NCBI RefSeq assembly: GCF_003589595.1
Contig: NW_020653409.1
Coordinates: 3,547,170-3,611,169, forward strand
Direction of reading: 5' to 3'
DNA from: Hyposmocoma kahamanoa
Lineage: Eukaryota; Arthropoda; Insecta; Lepidoptera; Cosmopterigidae
Length of the DNA: 64,000 nucleotides
A model generated the notes under the pieces. It worked only from the letters and a program-made list of their open reading frames with translations. It was not told the origin of the DNA and made no database searches. Positions 1 to 13,400 of this stretch are shown one piece after another; within the stretch, counting starts at the first letter, position 1; the number at the start of each line of letters is the position of its first letter. Position numbers and translations under genes: made by a program.

Positions 1-1405
1 TACTCAAGACGAAACAAAAACGTTTGACTTCATTGCTACATACAAAGAAAGTTCGGACCCAGTGTTGCCATCTCAAATAGTACAAATCGCTGCAGAAAAT
101 GCTAAAATATCAGTAAATGAATTAGAAGAAGTAAAAGTCAATAAAATCAATGAAAGTTTTTTTAGATCTGATAATGTTAGCGAAATACCTGAACTCCCGC
201 AGGAGAACGACAGCACCGTATATATGGATCTCATTAATGATAATAATATAAACGCTAATCGTAGTGAAATGCTCTTAAACAGCACTTTAGATAATAATGT
301 TAGAGATGTCATACAATCTCACTTAGAAACAGCTAACATTGAAAATACTGGTTCAGTATTAGACGACTCCACTGTGTACTTAGACTTGCCAAGTATGGTA
401 AAAGAAACAAACGAGTTTTTGCACGCAGAAAGAGTGTTAAGTAGCAAAGATGAGGATTGCAAGGATAATATTTGTGCCAGTACTCCGAAGGGAAGTGAGA
501 GTTCTGTGGAAAATACCCTAGAATGTCCCAGAAAACTTGATGAGAATTTGTCTGATACGAAGATGCCCAATGATCCAAGTATAACTGTATTTAAACAAGA
601 ACAAAAGTTTGTACAGGATCATACATTGAGCCCATTTGAGTCGCCAACAAAAAGTCACCCTACTGATACGTACGACGAAAATAGCTCTGTGCTACTGGGT
701 CCATTTGAGAACTGTTCATCGGAAGTTTTAAAAGGAATGGAGTTTCATATGAAATCAGATATTGACATACCAAAAGAAGAAATATTGGCTTTTTCTTCAA
801 ATTTCAATGAGATAAATCTGGAAACACCTTCACCTCTGCGTGATGGTAACTTTTTGAATGAAGTACCAGACATAAATCCCGATGATTTGGCATTCGAAGA
901 TGTTACAATAAGTGATGAGAAAGTTGAGAAATCGGAACCAAAAACTGACAACACGGATGAAACTGACCAATCACTGACTACTAAACACGTATCTCCGTCA
1001 ACACCGCCTAATTCTCCTGGAGTTTACTTGGCGTCGACATCCCAGCAGAAATATTTAGTTGATATCGATTTCGATGCTCATGAACTTCCCCCTATGGAGA
1101 CCGATTCTGGCCTGAGCTCTTTACAAAAAGAGATAGACTTAAACCAGATCGAGTTACAAATAACATCAAAACTTGCAATGGCAGAGAATGAAAACAATAT
1201 GAATATAGAATATTTGGGGCCTTTGACCATAGAAGGTTTAGTTTCTGGGGACGATATCATATTGCGAGACAGTGAAGCAACGCCTGATATATTTCTAGCG
1301 GGTAATGGTGGGTCAATTGAAGATCTTGGAAATAAATTCTCATTGGATGAAGAGTGTGTGAAAGCGTTGAGAAACGAGCTGGAATTGAAATTACCATTGG
1401 CGCAG
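1..1405 (+). CDS. LMTK-like gene, exon A (5' end cut by window)
   Basis: Frame opens at base 2 and continues from outside the window. There is no start codon here: the in-frame TTG at 62 is just a Leu codon. It encodes an acidic, Asn/Ser-rich tail of 468 residues. Two almost identical motifs, [ND]DSTVY[ML]DL, lie at 206-232 and 362-388, and two PFE[SN] motifs occur near 640 and 701. The exon ends CAG/gtgagt in phase 0. Confidence 0.85.
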
Positions 1406-4400
1406 GTGAGTCTTGTCACTACCTAACGATGATTGAATTTTATTAGTCGATTTGAAGTGTTTTTTACCTATGAAATGAAGTTGTTTTGAATTTTTTAGCG
1501 AGCAAGTTAAAAAACAGAACCTTAAAACAAAAAAATATGAGACACATAGACATAGCAATACTTCTCTGAAGTGCGTTAAACGCGTTTAGAATTCTCGATA
1601 AACGGTCTGTGCACACACAAAAATCGTTTACCACTTCAGTACCAACATAGGGAAAACGCTACATACCATATAATTATACCTTTGCTAATACATTTTAAGA
1701 AACATAATTCATATTACCAGGTAGCATCAATAGAACCAGCCGAAGACCCGGAGTGGTCAGAACTACCGCCGCCACCGGAATTGGTGGTCAGTTACTGCGG
1801 AGCGCCCGGTGCACTTAGCCCCATCGCTGAGGAGACTCGCCACCAACTCAGTGCTTACGAAAATGATGCTTGTGAGTTACACGTTTAACTATTTAAAGTT
1901 TAACAATGCACGACTGTGAATAATCACCAAAATTAGAATTAAGACACTCGTGAAAAGTTGCAAGACGGAAAGAAGAACAAAAGTACTTTTATTTGGCTAC
2001 CACATCACATAAGAAAAATAAAGACAAAACAGAAAAAAGAAGAAAAAATATTTTTAAAACTTGACCAAAACATTCACACGTAAGACACAAATAAATAATA
2101 ATAAAAGTAAATCACAAACAACACAAAAATTTAATAAAACACTTCAACAAAGACACTAGGTATAAAGATATTTGTTGGTGCCAGATACGACAACAAAAGG
2201 ATCACTAACTCTATATTTACTGGAAAATGCAATGCATTACCAGCACTGTATTACAGTTAAGACCCTATGTGAGGTCACGGTACAACGTACTCGGGCATAC
2301 TTACTTAAATATGTCGGTAAAATAACTAATGAAATAATTGCACGTTTTAGACCTTTTTTTTTTGATGGGGGGAAATCTTTATGGATACCCCCGAGCCCAG
2401 GGAAACTCAGGGGTTATGTGAGGACTCTCCCTCCAGACTGGAGGGCCTACCCCACTAAAACCCCCCGGGTTTCCCTCTCGCCGGTTGAGTCGGCGCCGTG
2501 GGATCAGTGAATGAACTGATGAATGTGACTAACGTAAAAAAAATGTGAATAACTAATGAACTGTGGTTTTAAGCCAATTTCGAAATGTCGTCAGTTAATT
2601 ATTGCAATTATAATTTCGCCATTTCATTACAGGGAACCCATCAACGCGTACGGATTCCTCTGAATCATATCCGGAACCTTGCAACAATTCGACCGATGAA
2701 GTGACGGATCTGCCTACCGCACCGGACGGACCGGATGCACCTCCCTCGCCTACTTCGCGAGACCATTCTACTTACACGATATACTCAAAACATAACACTT
2801 ACACAATACAGAAGGATATACCTAGCAGTAAAGAGTGAGTATTTTTCGTTTCGTTTAATAGATTTTCGAATCTTGCGATGGTGCCTAGTACTTTTTACTT
2901 TTTTTTACTTTTTATTTACTTGTCACCAGATTTTTTTGAAAGTGTATAAAATTCACTTATAATTATATTGAAATTCATCTGCATTTTCTTAGATTCTCAA
3001 TGAGTGCGGACAGCCTCAACGGCAGCCCTTGCAAGAAACCTTCTTCAAACGAAGCGCAGTCACCAGTCAACGACAAAACATATACAAAGGACGATAAAGA
3101 ATCAAACTTGGAGAGAATCTCCCAAGTGTCGCCCTTTCTTTTAAGCCCTACCACAGATGCGTCTGCACCAGGCGACTCCGACAATGCTACACGTGTCTCC
3201 ACACTGTCGAGAACTACGGCACCTACCGACGCCAAACATTCGAAACCTTCCGATTGTTTATCAAAAGCTACTAGCATCGACTCCTGGTGCTCTAACGATA
3301 CTCTATACAACGTCGAAGAAAATTTTGACGATCTGGCTTTGGATCCTGATATACCACTCAGGTATGAAGACAAAGAAGACCACAGCGACAATACCGATAC
3401 TCTTACGCACCATGATAACGATAGGGACGCTAGTCGTTGCTCTACTTACATCATCCATGACAGCAAATCCGAACCTTGCGAAACGTTTACACCCGATTCT
3501 ATCACCGCTAACGACAATTATACATATACAAAAGTTAAAACAGAAGCGACGGGAGCGACTTCAATTGGCAATACTCAGACTAAAGATTTAGCATATGGTA
3601 CTTTGCCGTCTTATTCTAATTGCTCAACTGAATATGCGTCAGGTATTCCTTCTGCTGATGACCCATGGAAAATCGCCCAACCTGAACTGATTCGAAGGTC
3701 CTTTCAAGACAATGAAGTAAGCTTAACTCCTCCTAAACACACCGAGGTCAAAGACAAAATGGAAATAATCACTCCTCAAATTGCATCAGAACCATGTTTT
3801 AAGAAAATGGACAGTGTCGAATTATCATATTTGCGAGACGACTTGACTTCTGTTCAGAATAAAACTGATGATTCTATAGAACAGGGTACGTTGATTGATT
3901 TAGATGACATTCCAAGGCGTAACTTTAGGAATGATTTATTTCCTTCATTCACGAGCACCCCTCTAGTAGAACCCAATGCGGATGATGACAACGTTGAGCA
4001 TGTTCCTATAAAATTACCTGATGAGGAGATGCATAGTTCAGAATTCACTACGTCCAATATTCCCAACTCCCAAGTATTTCTCCAATCTGCTGAAATCAGG
4101 CCACAGGGTGTTTTGTCTAATTGTAATGGCGAAAATGTGAGCATTACCCAAGACACCGGACTTTTATTAGAAGCAGATAGCAAGATCTTGAATAGCAACT
4201 ACGATGGGCCAAATGTAATTGAACGGACACCTCTATACACAGATTTCGAAACACTAGCAGCTGCGAGATCACAAGAAGTTAATTCTAAATCTAGTCAAAG
4301 TTTGGAAAGTGGAATGAGCTCTGGTGATTTCGGACAGTTCGAAAGCTCTGTAAGGGCCCGTGCTCAGGATTTGTCATCGGTAATTGATGCTAGTTCCTTA

Positions 4401-7400
4401 CTATTAAACAGTGAGCGACAATCATACGATATTCGAAGCGATCCGGTCGAAAGTAGTACGACTAGAGTACCGGAAAACGTAATTACACAGCCATCTGATT
4501 CTATAAGTGATGTTAGTAATTTTGATCCAACTGCAGCTGAAACAACGCCTTCACATTCTGATTTGGAAAGCTCAACGGTCAGTAAACTCCTAGGTACCCA
4601 TTTAAAATCTATTCTGAGTGACGACAGTGTTCCGAGTTCGGGGGACTTTCGGCTGTTTGAGAACTCTGTGAAAGGTTGTCCACAGGACTTGTCGTCTCCA
4701 GCGGATAGTAAACTATTTACTGATAATAAAGTTAATGAAACAGTAAGTTCTAATGGAGAATACTCCCGACCAATTATAAACGAAACTGTAACGTTTGCGC
4801 CCAATATTACAAACGTAAATGAATCTCAAATAGTTCAAAATACCCCACTTGGTACATTTCTAACAAGTTTAGACGTTGATGATGAAAATGAGCAACCACA
4901 TTCGTTTATAATCACCGAGGTTCACAGAGAATCTCCTAAAGAAACACCTATAAAGCCGTATGAAATTACAACTCTATCAAATGCATTAATTGGTCTTCGT
5001 AATGATTTATCTGAAAATAAAAATCTGAAAACAACATGTAATTTTCATGAGGAACATCCAATTTCTTCTTTCGGTTCAGATATTTGCTCTCCCGAGGTAC
5101 TAACTACAGACCGAGACCGTAAACTAAATGGTATTGAAGGACCAAATGATTACGTAAAGGAAGAAGAACCCGTGTCTACTAAAAATCAAGGCATTGAAAA
5201 TCTAGACGCATCTCAAACACAAAACACGCACGAAGAAATAAATGGGTCTATAGAACATAAAGTCACTGAATGCAACGGAAGCGAAAAATTTGCAACAGTG
5301 AATTTTATAACAGAACCGTTTGAAGAACTCCTTGAAAGTAACGTCGATGGAGGGTCAAAAGAAAAAGATACGAATGCTAGTCAAGATAAGACTCAAAATG
5401 AATCTCGTGAAGATAAGACGTTAAATAGTTTTGAACAGGAGCAAAATGCAGTTCAGCTTAAGCACCTAGAAAACCATGAAGTTAATGGAGTAGAGGAAGA
5501 AAAGGTGACATCAGTTACAGAGAATTTCTTGCAGAATGAAAAGAAGTTCTGCCAGATGGATAACTATCTCCCGTTACTCCACGATATTCGATTCACTGGT
5601 GAGTTTTGTTTCTAGTTGCCTACTTTGCAACCTTTAACGTCAGTCGTATTTTGCCTGCCTACTTTGCAACCTTTAGCGTCAGTCGTATTTTGCCTAACAA
5701 GTCATAGGTTTATATCACTATTGCTATAGGCGCGTGCTTTTTGTATAGGTGAATTAACGTCGACGTCCTCAATACGCTTGTATGCAACAAAAACCTTCTT
5801 GGGCTCGTAACAAATTGATTTCATGTCTACAGTAATGCATGCAGTCGAGAGTTTATCTGCAAGCCTCTGAATGGGTTCGGGAATTAAAAGCAACAATTAA
5901 CATTCATAGGAGTATACATGTTTTTATGTCAGAAACAATTTAATTTTTTTTCAATAACGGCAAAACGATTTCTCGAAAATTTAATCAATATAATGGTGAA
6001 ACAACACGATCCCTGGAACTTTTCTCGACAGATTTATTTCACATTTGAACGATTTTTAATGGCACCTTTAATTTACCTTTTTGCTTGCAAATGCCACCGC
6101 AGTGTAAGGAAGTAAGTTTGTTGACAAATTAAGTGATATGTTTATTTTCATAAGTTTCTGAATACTGTATTTTTATATCGACACAACAAATACAATGCAG
6201 TCAGTGCCGACTGCAAACTTCGACTGATGGGTCTTCTATGTTTTTATACAAACCGGATCTAGTACAGTCAGTTTCAATATGAATCACGCCTTAAAAAAAA
6301 TCATAATTATTTTAAAAAAGATAATGTGCTCTTTTGTTTGAAACTTTTTTAAAAACAATTTAAAGTGAAACTTAAAACCATTTCTGCAAGCTCCATTTTT
6401 GTCTAATAAACAAATCCATAAAGACCTATTACTTCTACCCTGATAGTAAGAGAAGAGAACCGAAATTTACAATTTTTTTTTTAAATTTAAATTTCTAGGT
6501 CCAGGATCAGAAATAATGAGTACCTCTTTCACGCAAGATTCGCCTACCGATCCTAACTCCCCTGAGTGCGAGCAAGACAGCAAACCAGACACAGCTGCAG
6601 ATATCGCGAAAGAGTGGGATAGCGATAGCGATTCTCAGACCAGTAATTCTTCCAGCGGCGAGTTTATATGGAAGGTTAGTACTTTATTAAGACATGTTTG
6701 GCACTTAATAATAGTGAATAAGCGTCAAAAGAATTGTAAATATTTTGTAAAGATTTTCGTATGTAACATAAGCCCTAATGTCAGTATCACTAATTAGATT
6801 CCAGTTTCCCTTTGTAAAATTTACTATTCTTCGTTTCAAGGCCTATGTTGTATTATTGTGTTATAAGTCTGTAATAAAATAGGTTACTTATGTTACATAT
6901 TCTGCCCTCGTAACGAAAAGGGCACAACTATGCGTACTTTATACAGCAGTTGTGCCTTTTTTCGTTTTGAGGGCAGTACTGCTGTATGTTTAATATTGTG
7001 GTGTGGTACTTAGTAATATTTCTGCTTACTAAAAAGTACCCCCAAAGTATAAATAGTCCCTATTAAACTTGTTAAATATCTCCCTTTAGCTTATTAAATG
7101 CAAGAAAGTATCTCTACGTCTATCAGAAATCCCCTTAGACATAATCTAATGCACAATTTACATTCCCGAACGAATAGAAGCGAATTTTTGAAACCATACC
7201 ATAATTAACATTTTGTCAATTCTGTAACGTACAAACTACGGAGAATTCTCACGCACAGTCTCGGGAATTCTCGTACCTACCGTATCGTACCTAAACAAAT
7301 TCTATTTAGAATAAATAAGTGCCTCCAGTGAAAAACGGACTAAAACGAGTTATGCCCTTTTGTTTTATTACACTATTGACTTCAGCGTGTACGATTAAAT

Positions 7401-10400
7401 AACATATCAATATGACATCTCTCTAGCAGTCTCCTAACGTCCTTTTTCTTATTGTACTAAGGGCGTGAATCACTGTTTTTAAAGACATAATTTTAATTAT
7501 CGGGCATATTTTATGAGCCTAAAGGTACAGATATATTTGTACATAAAGACACTATTCTTATTGTTCCATAATGACTGGGAAAAAAGTAGGACTATAGCGA
7601 CTATTGTCTTATACCACAGTGTACATAAAGGTATAACTGAGCATTCCGTTTGTTAGATTTGTCATAAGCGCGACTATACCGTGTTGCTATTCGTTAATAG
7701 TTCGCAACAGAAAACTTGTCGTTTTATTCCTTTAAGGATTTTAAGCTAGAAATCACAAAAAGTACGAATAATAAATACAAACAATCGATAATCAATAAAA
7801 GTATGGTTTTTTCCTCCCCTGAAAAGTGTCGATTTTGAATTATTCCCTCTTTCACTGAAGGCACCGAAATGACAACAAACAAAAACACGATTTTTACGGT
7901 TTTCACCTTGGATTCTTTCACAGTTATCACAATTTCAATATTTTTCCCCGAAATTCGATTTCGCTATTGATAATATCGTGGACTAATAAGTCAAGAGCAT
8001 TGCTAATCTCCAGACTACACATCGTAACTGTGAAAAGGCCAAAATTCCATCTTATATATAGATGGCGAATTTCGGATTTCCGGAAATGGTTTTACTGCAT
8101 CGCAAGACAAAATTACTGACCAAGGTGACTAATTACTGAAAATTACTGACTTCTACTTCCTAGGTTAGTAGTTTGTGCTACGATACAGTAAAACCATTTC
8201 CGGAAATCGAAAAAGTGATTAATCAATATTTGGTTTTAACAACTCTACGTCGCTCCTTGTAGCTATATCTATACATGTATCTATTTTTTCCGACCATTGG
8301 TTATAAATTAACGCTTCCTAATATGGCGCTAATCCTAAACAAAATAAAATAATAGCCGACACTATCCACAAATTTCTGTGCAATAAGCGCCATCTAGTTG
8401 ATTTGTTTGTTACCACTTGAAATTAGGATAGATTTGATAAATTGCTTCTTGTCAATGTAAAACAAATTATTTTATTTATAAAACTATGCCATCCGCATCG
8501 AGTATATAATCAGAAATAGAGACGAAATGTCATTTAATTTATTTGAAAACTATTCTGCCATATCATTACGGTGTCAACTGCGCTTCGATTGGCCAGTCCG
8601 AATTCGAAACAATTGATGGGTGTCGTCAATTGTTTCACTTTAAATCGACCAGTTAAACTTAAACTTTGCTATACTGGACGATAATTGCAAAATTACATAT
8701 TTAATTACTGATGTAATGTGATTCCGTTTGTTTTGTAATTAGATGTTTTGCTGTTTTTCCCATACCACCGAATGGAACAGTCCCCATTATTAGAGATCTT
8801 TATTACAATAAATATAGAATATTTTTGGAATATACGGAGACGTCCACACAGGTCAGTTGTCGACGTTGTACTGTTTCAGTTTTCTAATTTGTGATTTCAG
8901 CGCAAACGAGAGTTGATATTTAAAAGTGATATAAGGCCAATCAGGTAAATCTGATTGTATACTCGATGCCCATCCGTAATGATTTTTTTTATTTGAAGGG
9001 AGAGATTGCAAACTTCAAGTTGAGAATATAGAAAATAAATGCTTGCGGAAATAGATGCTTGATGAGTTATGTAGTAAATTAATGTTAAATACAATCTTTC
9101 AATTTTCTTTTCATTTATCGTTTTATTTACTATAGAGCAGTAAATATTAGTAGGATTTAAAAACTTAATTACTTTATTCATTAACCATTAGTATCAACAG
9201 ATATTTTTAAAGACATGACAGACAAAGAGAAATTTAAGGAGATTAACATTCTTACACTAGCGTCACGGTTTTACGGACACGTTATTTATGTTAAGAATAA
9301 TAGTATTTTTTTTAATTAAAATTAGTGACAGACGTCACATTAGCACGAGGAATAAAAATAAACTAGCTATTATTAACAGTTATCTTCACAAAGTCATAAA
9401 TTCTTTTTAGGGGACAATGATTAAGATTCTGGTTGATAGTCAAAATTTGCCCTTTATACTAAACAGCTTCTGTGTTCTGGAAAGACGAGAATCCGTGGTA
9501 GTGACTCATTTAGCACTTGCTCTTAGGTAGTCTCAATCTAACATGTTTGAAATAAATATTGTAAATGTTAATTCAATATCTTTTGGGGGGTTGCTAAGTT
9601 CAGCAATGGACGTTTTCCGGCTGATATGATGATCATGATGAAATGAAGATGATTTGAATTGAATAGAATTACATTGTAAACTTTATAATCATTAATTGGG
9701 TAGGTACTTCTACATAACCCAAATACCCACTTACCTATTTAAATCCCAATTACGCGATCAGGCTGTGGGCAGAGCAGCCTGAAAAATGAGCATTGAAAAA
9801 AAACGTTATTTTTCTAGTTCATCAGTGTTAGGCAGCAACGTTTTTTTTAATAAACATTTGGCTAGAGTATATTTTGTCCGTACAATTGACATAAAGTTAC
9901 GTTACGCACAATTTCGTTACAAAAACACGCTTCCATTCCGCGGCAATGTAAATTGATCCTAAGTAGTAAGTAAATAATAGTAATAATGTAATCTCAATCC
10001 GTATTATAAAGTTGTAAACATGTATAACTTTGTAACGTTATATAAAATCACTTGGTGATTTGCTTGGTACTTTGTTTATTTCGATAACATAAATGTGATG
10101 CATAATTCTTCTCTTCAATGATACTATGAGCTAAATTAATTCTAGCCAACTAATAGTGAACCCTGGTATTCAGCCTAATTTATCCTAACATGTTTACAAC
10201 TGTGCCGAGGTGTCGGTGTGCTTGCATGTCATGTGTTGTGTGGTAGGACGGGGAGGGCCACGAGACGGCAGTCGTGCCCACTACGCACTTCGATCACGTA
10301 AGTCTGCCTGGCATGTCCAAGTAACGCGACGTCGCAACGCCCGAATATACCATCAAAATATTGGCAACATCTTTACGTTTTGATGCGCAATATACGAAAG

Positions 10401-13400
10401 AAACTAAATGATAGTCTCAATTGGACTACCTCGCGGTGGTCGCTAGCTGAGGAGGTTGCGAATTCCGGTTGGACTTCGCAACCTCGTAAATTAATAATAA
10501 TTATAAATATTTTCATTAAATTCGTATTGAATTGATATTCAATTATTTATTGTGAAGTTACTCCACAAGTTTGTTATAATTATTAATACAAAAATACACT
10601 TAGAAAAAAGTCCTTCGTTCCGACCGTATTCGAACCGACGTCTTCTAGCAAACCGAGCCAAACACTATGCCCACTAAGCCACGGAACGAACCAGCGGACC
10701 TCGAATTTTTCCATGTGCTTGTTTGTCGGATCTTTTGTATTTGGTTTTCAACGACTTTTTGGCCGTAGTGCCATCTATGAGAAATCTATCAAATAATTTC
10801 GTCACCCAGTTAGGTAACTTTACAGCTACGAGCCCTGGCTAGAGATGTCGCTATTAACTTTAGTTAAATTTGCTTTGAATTGATATTCAATTATTTTTTG
10901 TGAAATTACTCCACTAGTTTGTTATTATGGCACGGTTTGCTAGAAGACTTTGGTTCGAATCCGGCGGAATCGAAGGAATTTTTTCTAAGTGTTCGATCTT
11001 TGTATTAATAGTTATAATAAATATTTTATTAACAAACAACTGATCAGCAGCGATGCAAACGCGATGCAATAGCGGTGCAGTCGCTAATCGTCTACTTTTA
11101 CACACACGCGCGTCTCTGAGCAGCGATACAAAGGCAGTGCAAACACGATCCACGTTTTAAATTCATTAACTTATTTATTTATTTAATGTATTTATTAATT
11201 ACACTTAAATTTTCAATTAACAAAACAAAACAATGTGCATAAACCTATACAGATGTTTCGGACGTAATGATTGAACATAAGCGACTGTATCGATGCAGTC
11301 GTCTATAAATCGCAAGTGTAGCGGTGCAATCGCGCGTTTCGTTAGCATCGCTGCTAAAGTCGCCGTGAACCGGTTAGTAAAATCGAAAATTCATTTTAAT
11401 GTGTTTTATTATTGATATTTGTACTTGAACATATCCTATCTACCATATTGAAAGTAAGGAAATTACTTCTTGTGTTATAGCCGTGAGACGCCAAGTAAAT
11501 GCTCGAGATTGTTTTTTTTTTGTAATGGTACAAATTACAGAAAACAGATCACAACACTATTATAAAAGAATACAAAGGAAAAACATCAATAAATCTACAT
11601 TCCAAATGACAACTTACACGGCATTCAGAAACAAGAAAATATAAATTGCGTGATTATATCAATGGAAAAAAGAAAGCAAAAACAAAACAAAAAAACACCT
11701 TTTTTGAATATCAAACTAATATATAAGATGAAGAACATAACAATTTCGGTTTCAGACGTCCTTACATTCGGGTGTGATCTGTTATGATCCAAAACCTGTA
11801 AAAACGTCTTAACGTAGATCAGAATTTTTCAGCTATTGCGCCTTTTATTTAAATTTCAGCAATCGTTTTTGGATCACAATTTCTGGCGTTGCTTACATCG
11901 CGTTGCTTACGGTGTGCCTAGGCCTATTCATTGCATGCGTTGCTATCATACCTTATTTTATTTCATCTGTAGTTTTTTAAACAATGCTTTCCTCATTAAG
12001 AATTGAGAAATTTCGTCTGTTACATCGTTCTCATGCCATTCCATCATCAACAATGTCCAGTATGTACCATTTATGCAATTTCTTATTCATTTTCATTTGC
12101 ACTCCATTGACTTACCATTGTCTTTCCACAATCCATTGATTCATTATAAATTGTTTACTACACGAATGTGAAAGTTATTTTAATGGAACTGCACAATGTC
12201 TAGAAGGATCATTAGGTAATTTATACAGAAAAGTAAAAAGTAAGACGTTCATTTGTTATTTTTCATCACACTTGTCTGTAAGTAGTATAACATGCTGCAA
12301 AACTGTGTGGTATTTTTATCATAAGGGCGGTAGAGCGAGTAGAGGTTCTCAATTCGTCTGATTTTTTTTTTTTTGGATCGATTCGGAGTAATCGCGTAAC
12401 ATTCGAGCGATTGTCCGAAACAATTAGGGCCCATTTATTCGACATGAATGTCATCGTGCTCACCCCGCGCGGTCGAAGAGCGGGGTCCGCGTTGCCGCCG
12501 CCCAGCAACCGCGTGCGTCTAACTGTCATGGCAAAATACGCTCTATCTGTTTAGCATTTACGTTTTAATTTAAATGAGCGTTCCGGGCACGCGCAATTCA
12601 AGCTAGGCTAGCCCAGCCTGGCTTGAATTTGGTGTACGCGGCAGCCGCGCGGTAATTTTATTGAGAGGAATTTAAATGTTGTTGCGTAATAAATAGAATT
12701 CAGATTCGCCATTAATGTACATGAAGGCGTGGTAACTGGGCGGTCGCTCGAATACTTTCTTATCTTGTGAATGGGCGCTTACTGTCGAATAAGTCATACT
12801 TGCCAAATCAAAAAACAATGTGAAGTATGCAGCTTCATTCGTATCGTGCGTCTTAATTTGGTCGAGTATTACTTATTTGACAGTAATTGTTTCGGACGAA
12901 TGTCGGATGGAGAACTGGAGTAGGACCCCCTGAATTTGTATAAGTAACGAGTTCTTCGGTTTTCGCGATTGTTACACAAGTGATTGGTCACGGCAGTCGG
13001 CCCTGTCCATGGGACCTGTAAAGGACCTGTAGTTTGAAAAGACAAACACACGGGACTTAAATCTGAAATAATAGTTTTATTTCCTTTGTATAAGTAAGAT
13101 TTTTTTGAGATATTTAAAGACAACCTCACCCACGATCGACCACTTACTCCTACACGAAGCACAACACCATCAACGCTCATTCCTAATAACATTACCTAAC
13201 CACCTACCCAAATAACTAACTACCCTTACTACTTTCTGTCACGCGCTGCAAAGCCGGCAGGAATCTGGCCATAGGCTGTGGCTGGTTGGTTTTCCCCTCC
13301 TCAATCTAGGGCGTGTCATACTTTCCGACTTATCAGGGTCAGATTTACTCTGGCTGGGTGTGGTGCAATGAGCAATGAGATAGTTAAAGATGTTTAATAC

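Larger units (their letters stand above)
6977..10246. other. AT-rich intron of LMTK-like gene
   Basis: No coding exon recognised. It holds the inverted repeat at 8076-8207, a short palindrome at about 8605-8637 (gaaacaattga and its complement), a 45-bp segment at about 8496-8540 that recurs at 17070-17133, and a LINE 3' end at about 9590-9650. The rest is AT-rich sequence without visible structure. Confidence 0.6.

Noticed and set aside
62..1426. Separate gene starting with Met at 62
   Set aside because: The codon at 62 is TTG and the frame is open to the left edge; the 3' end past 1405 reads into an intron.
12869..13192. 107-codon minus-strand ORF
   Set aside because: No family resemblance, base composition like flanking intron repeats, and no splice context.
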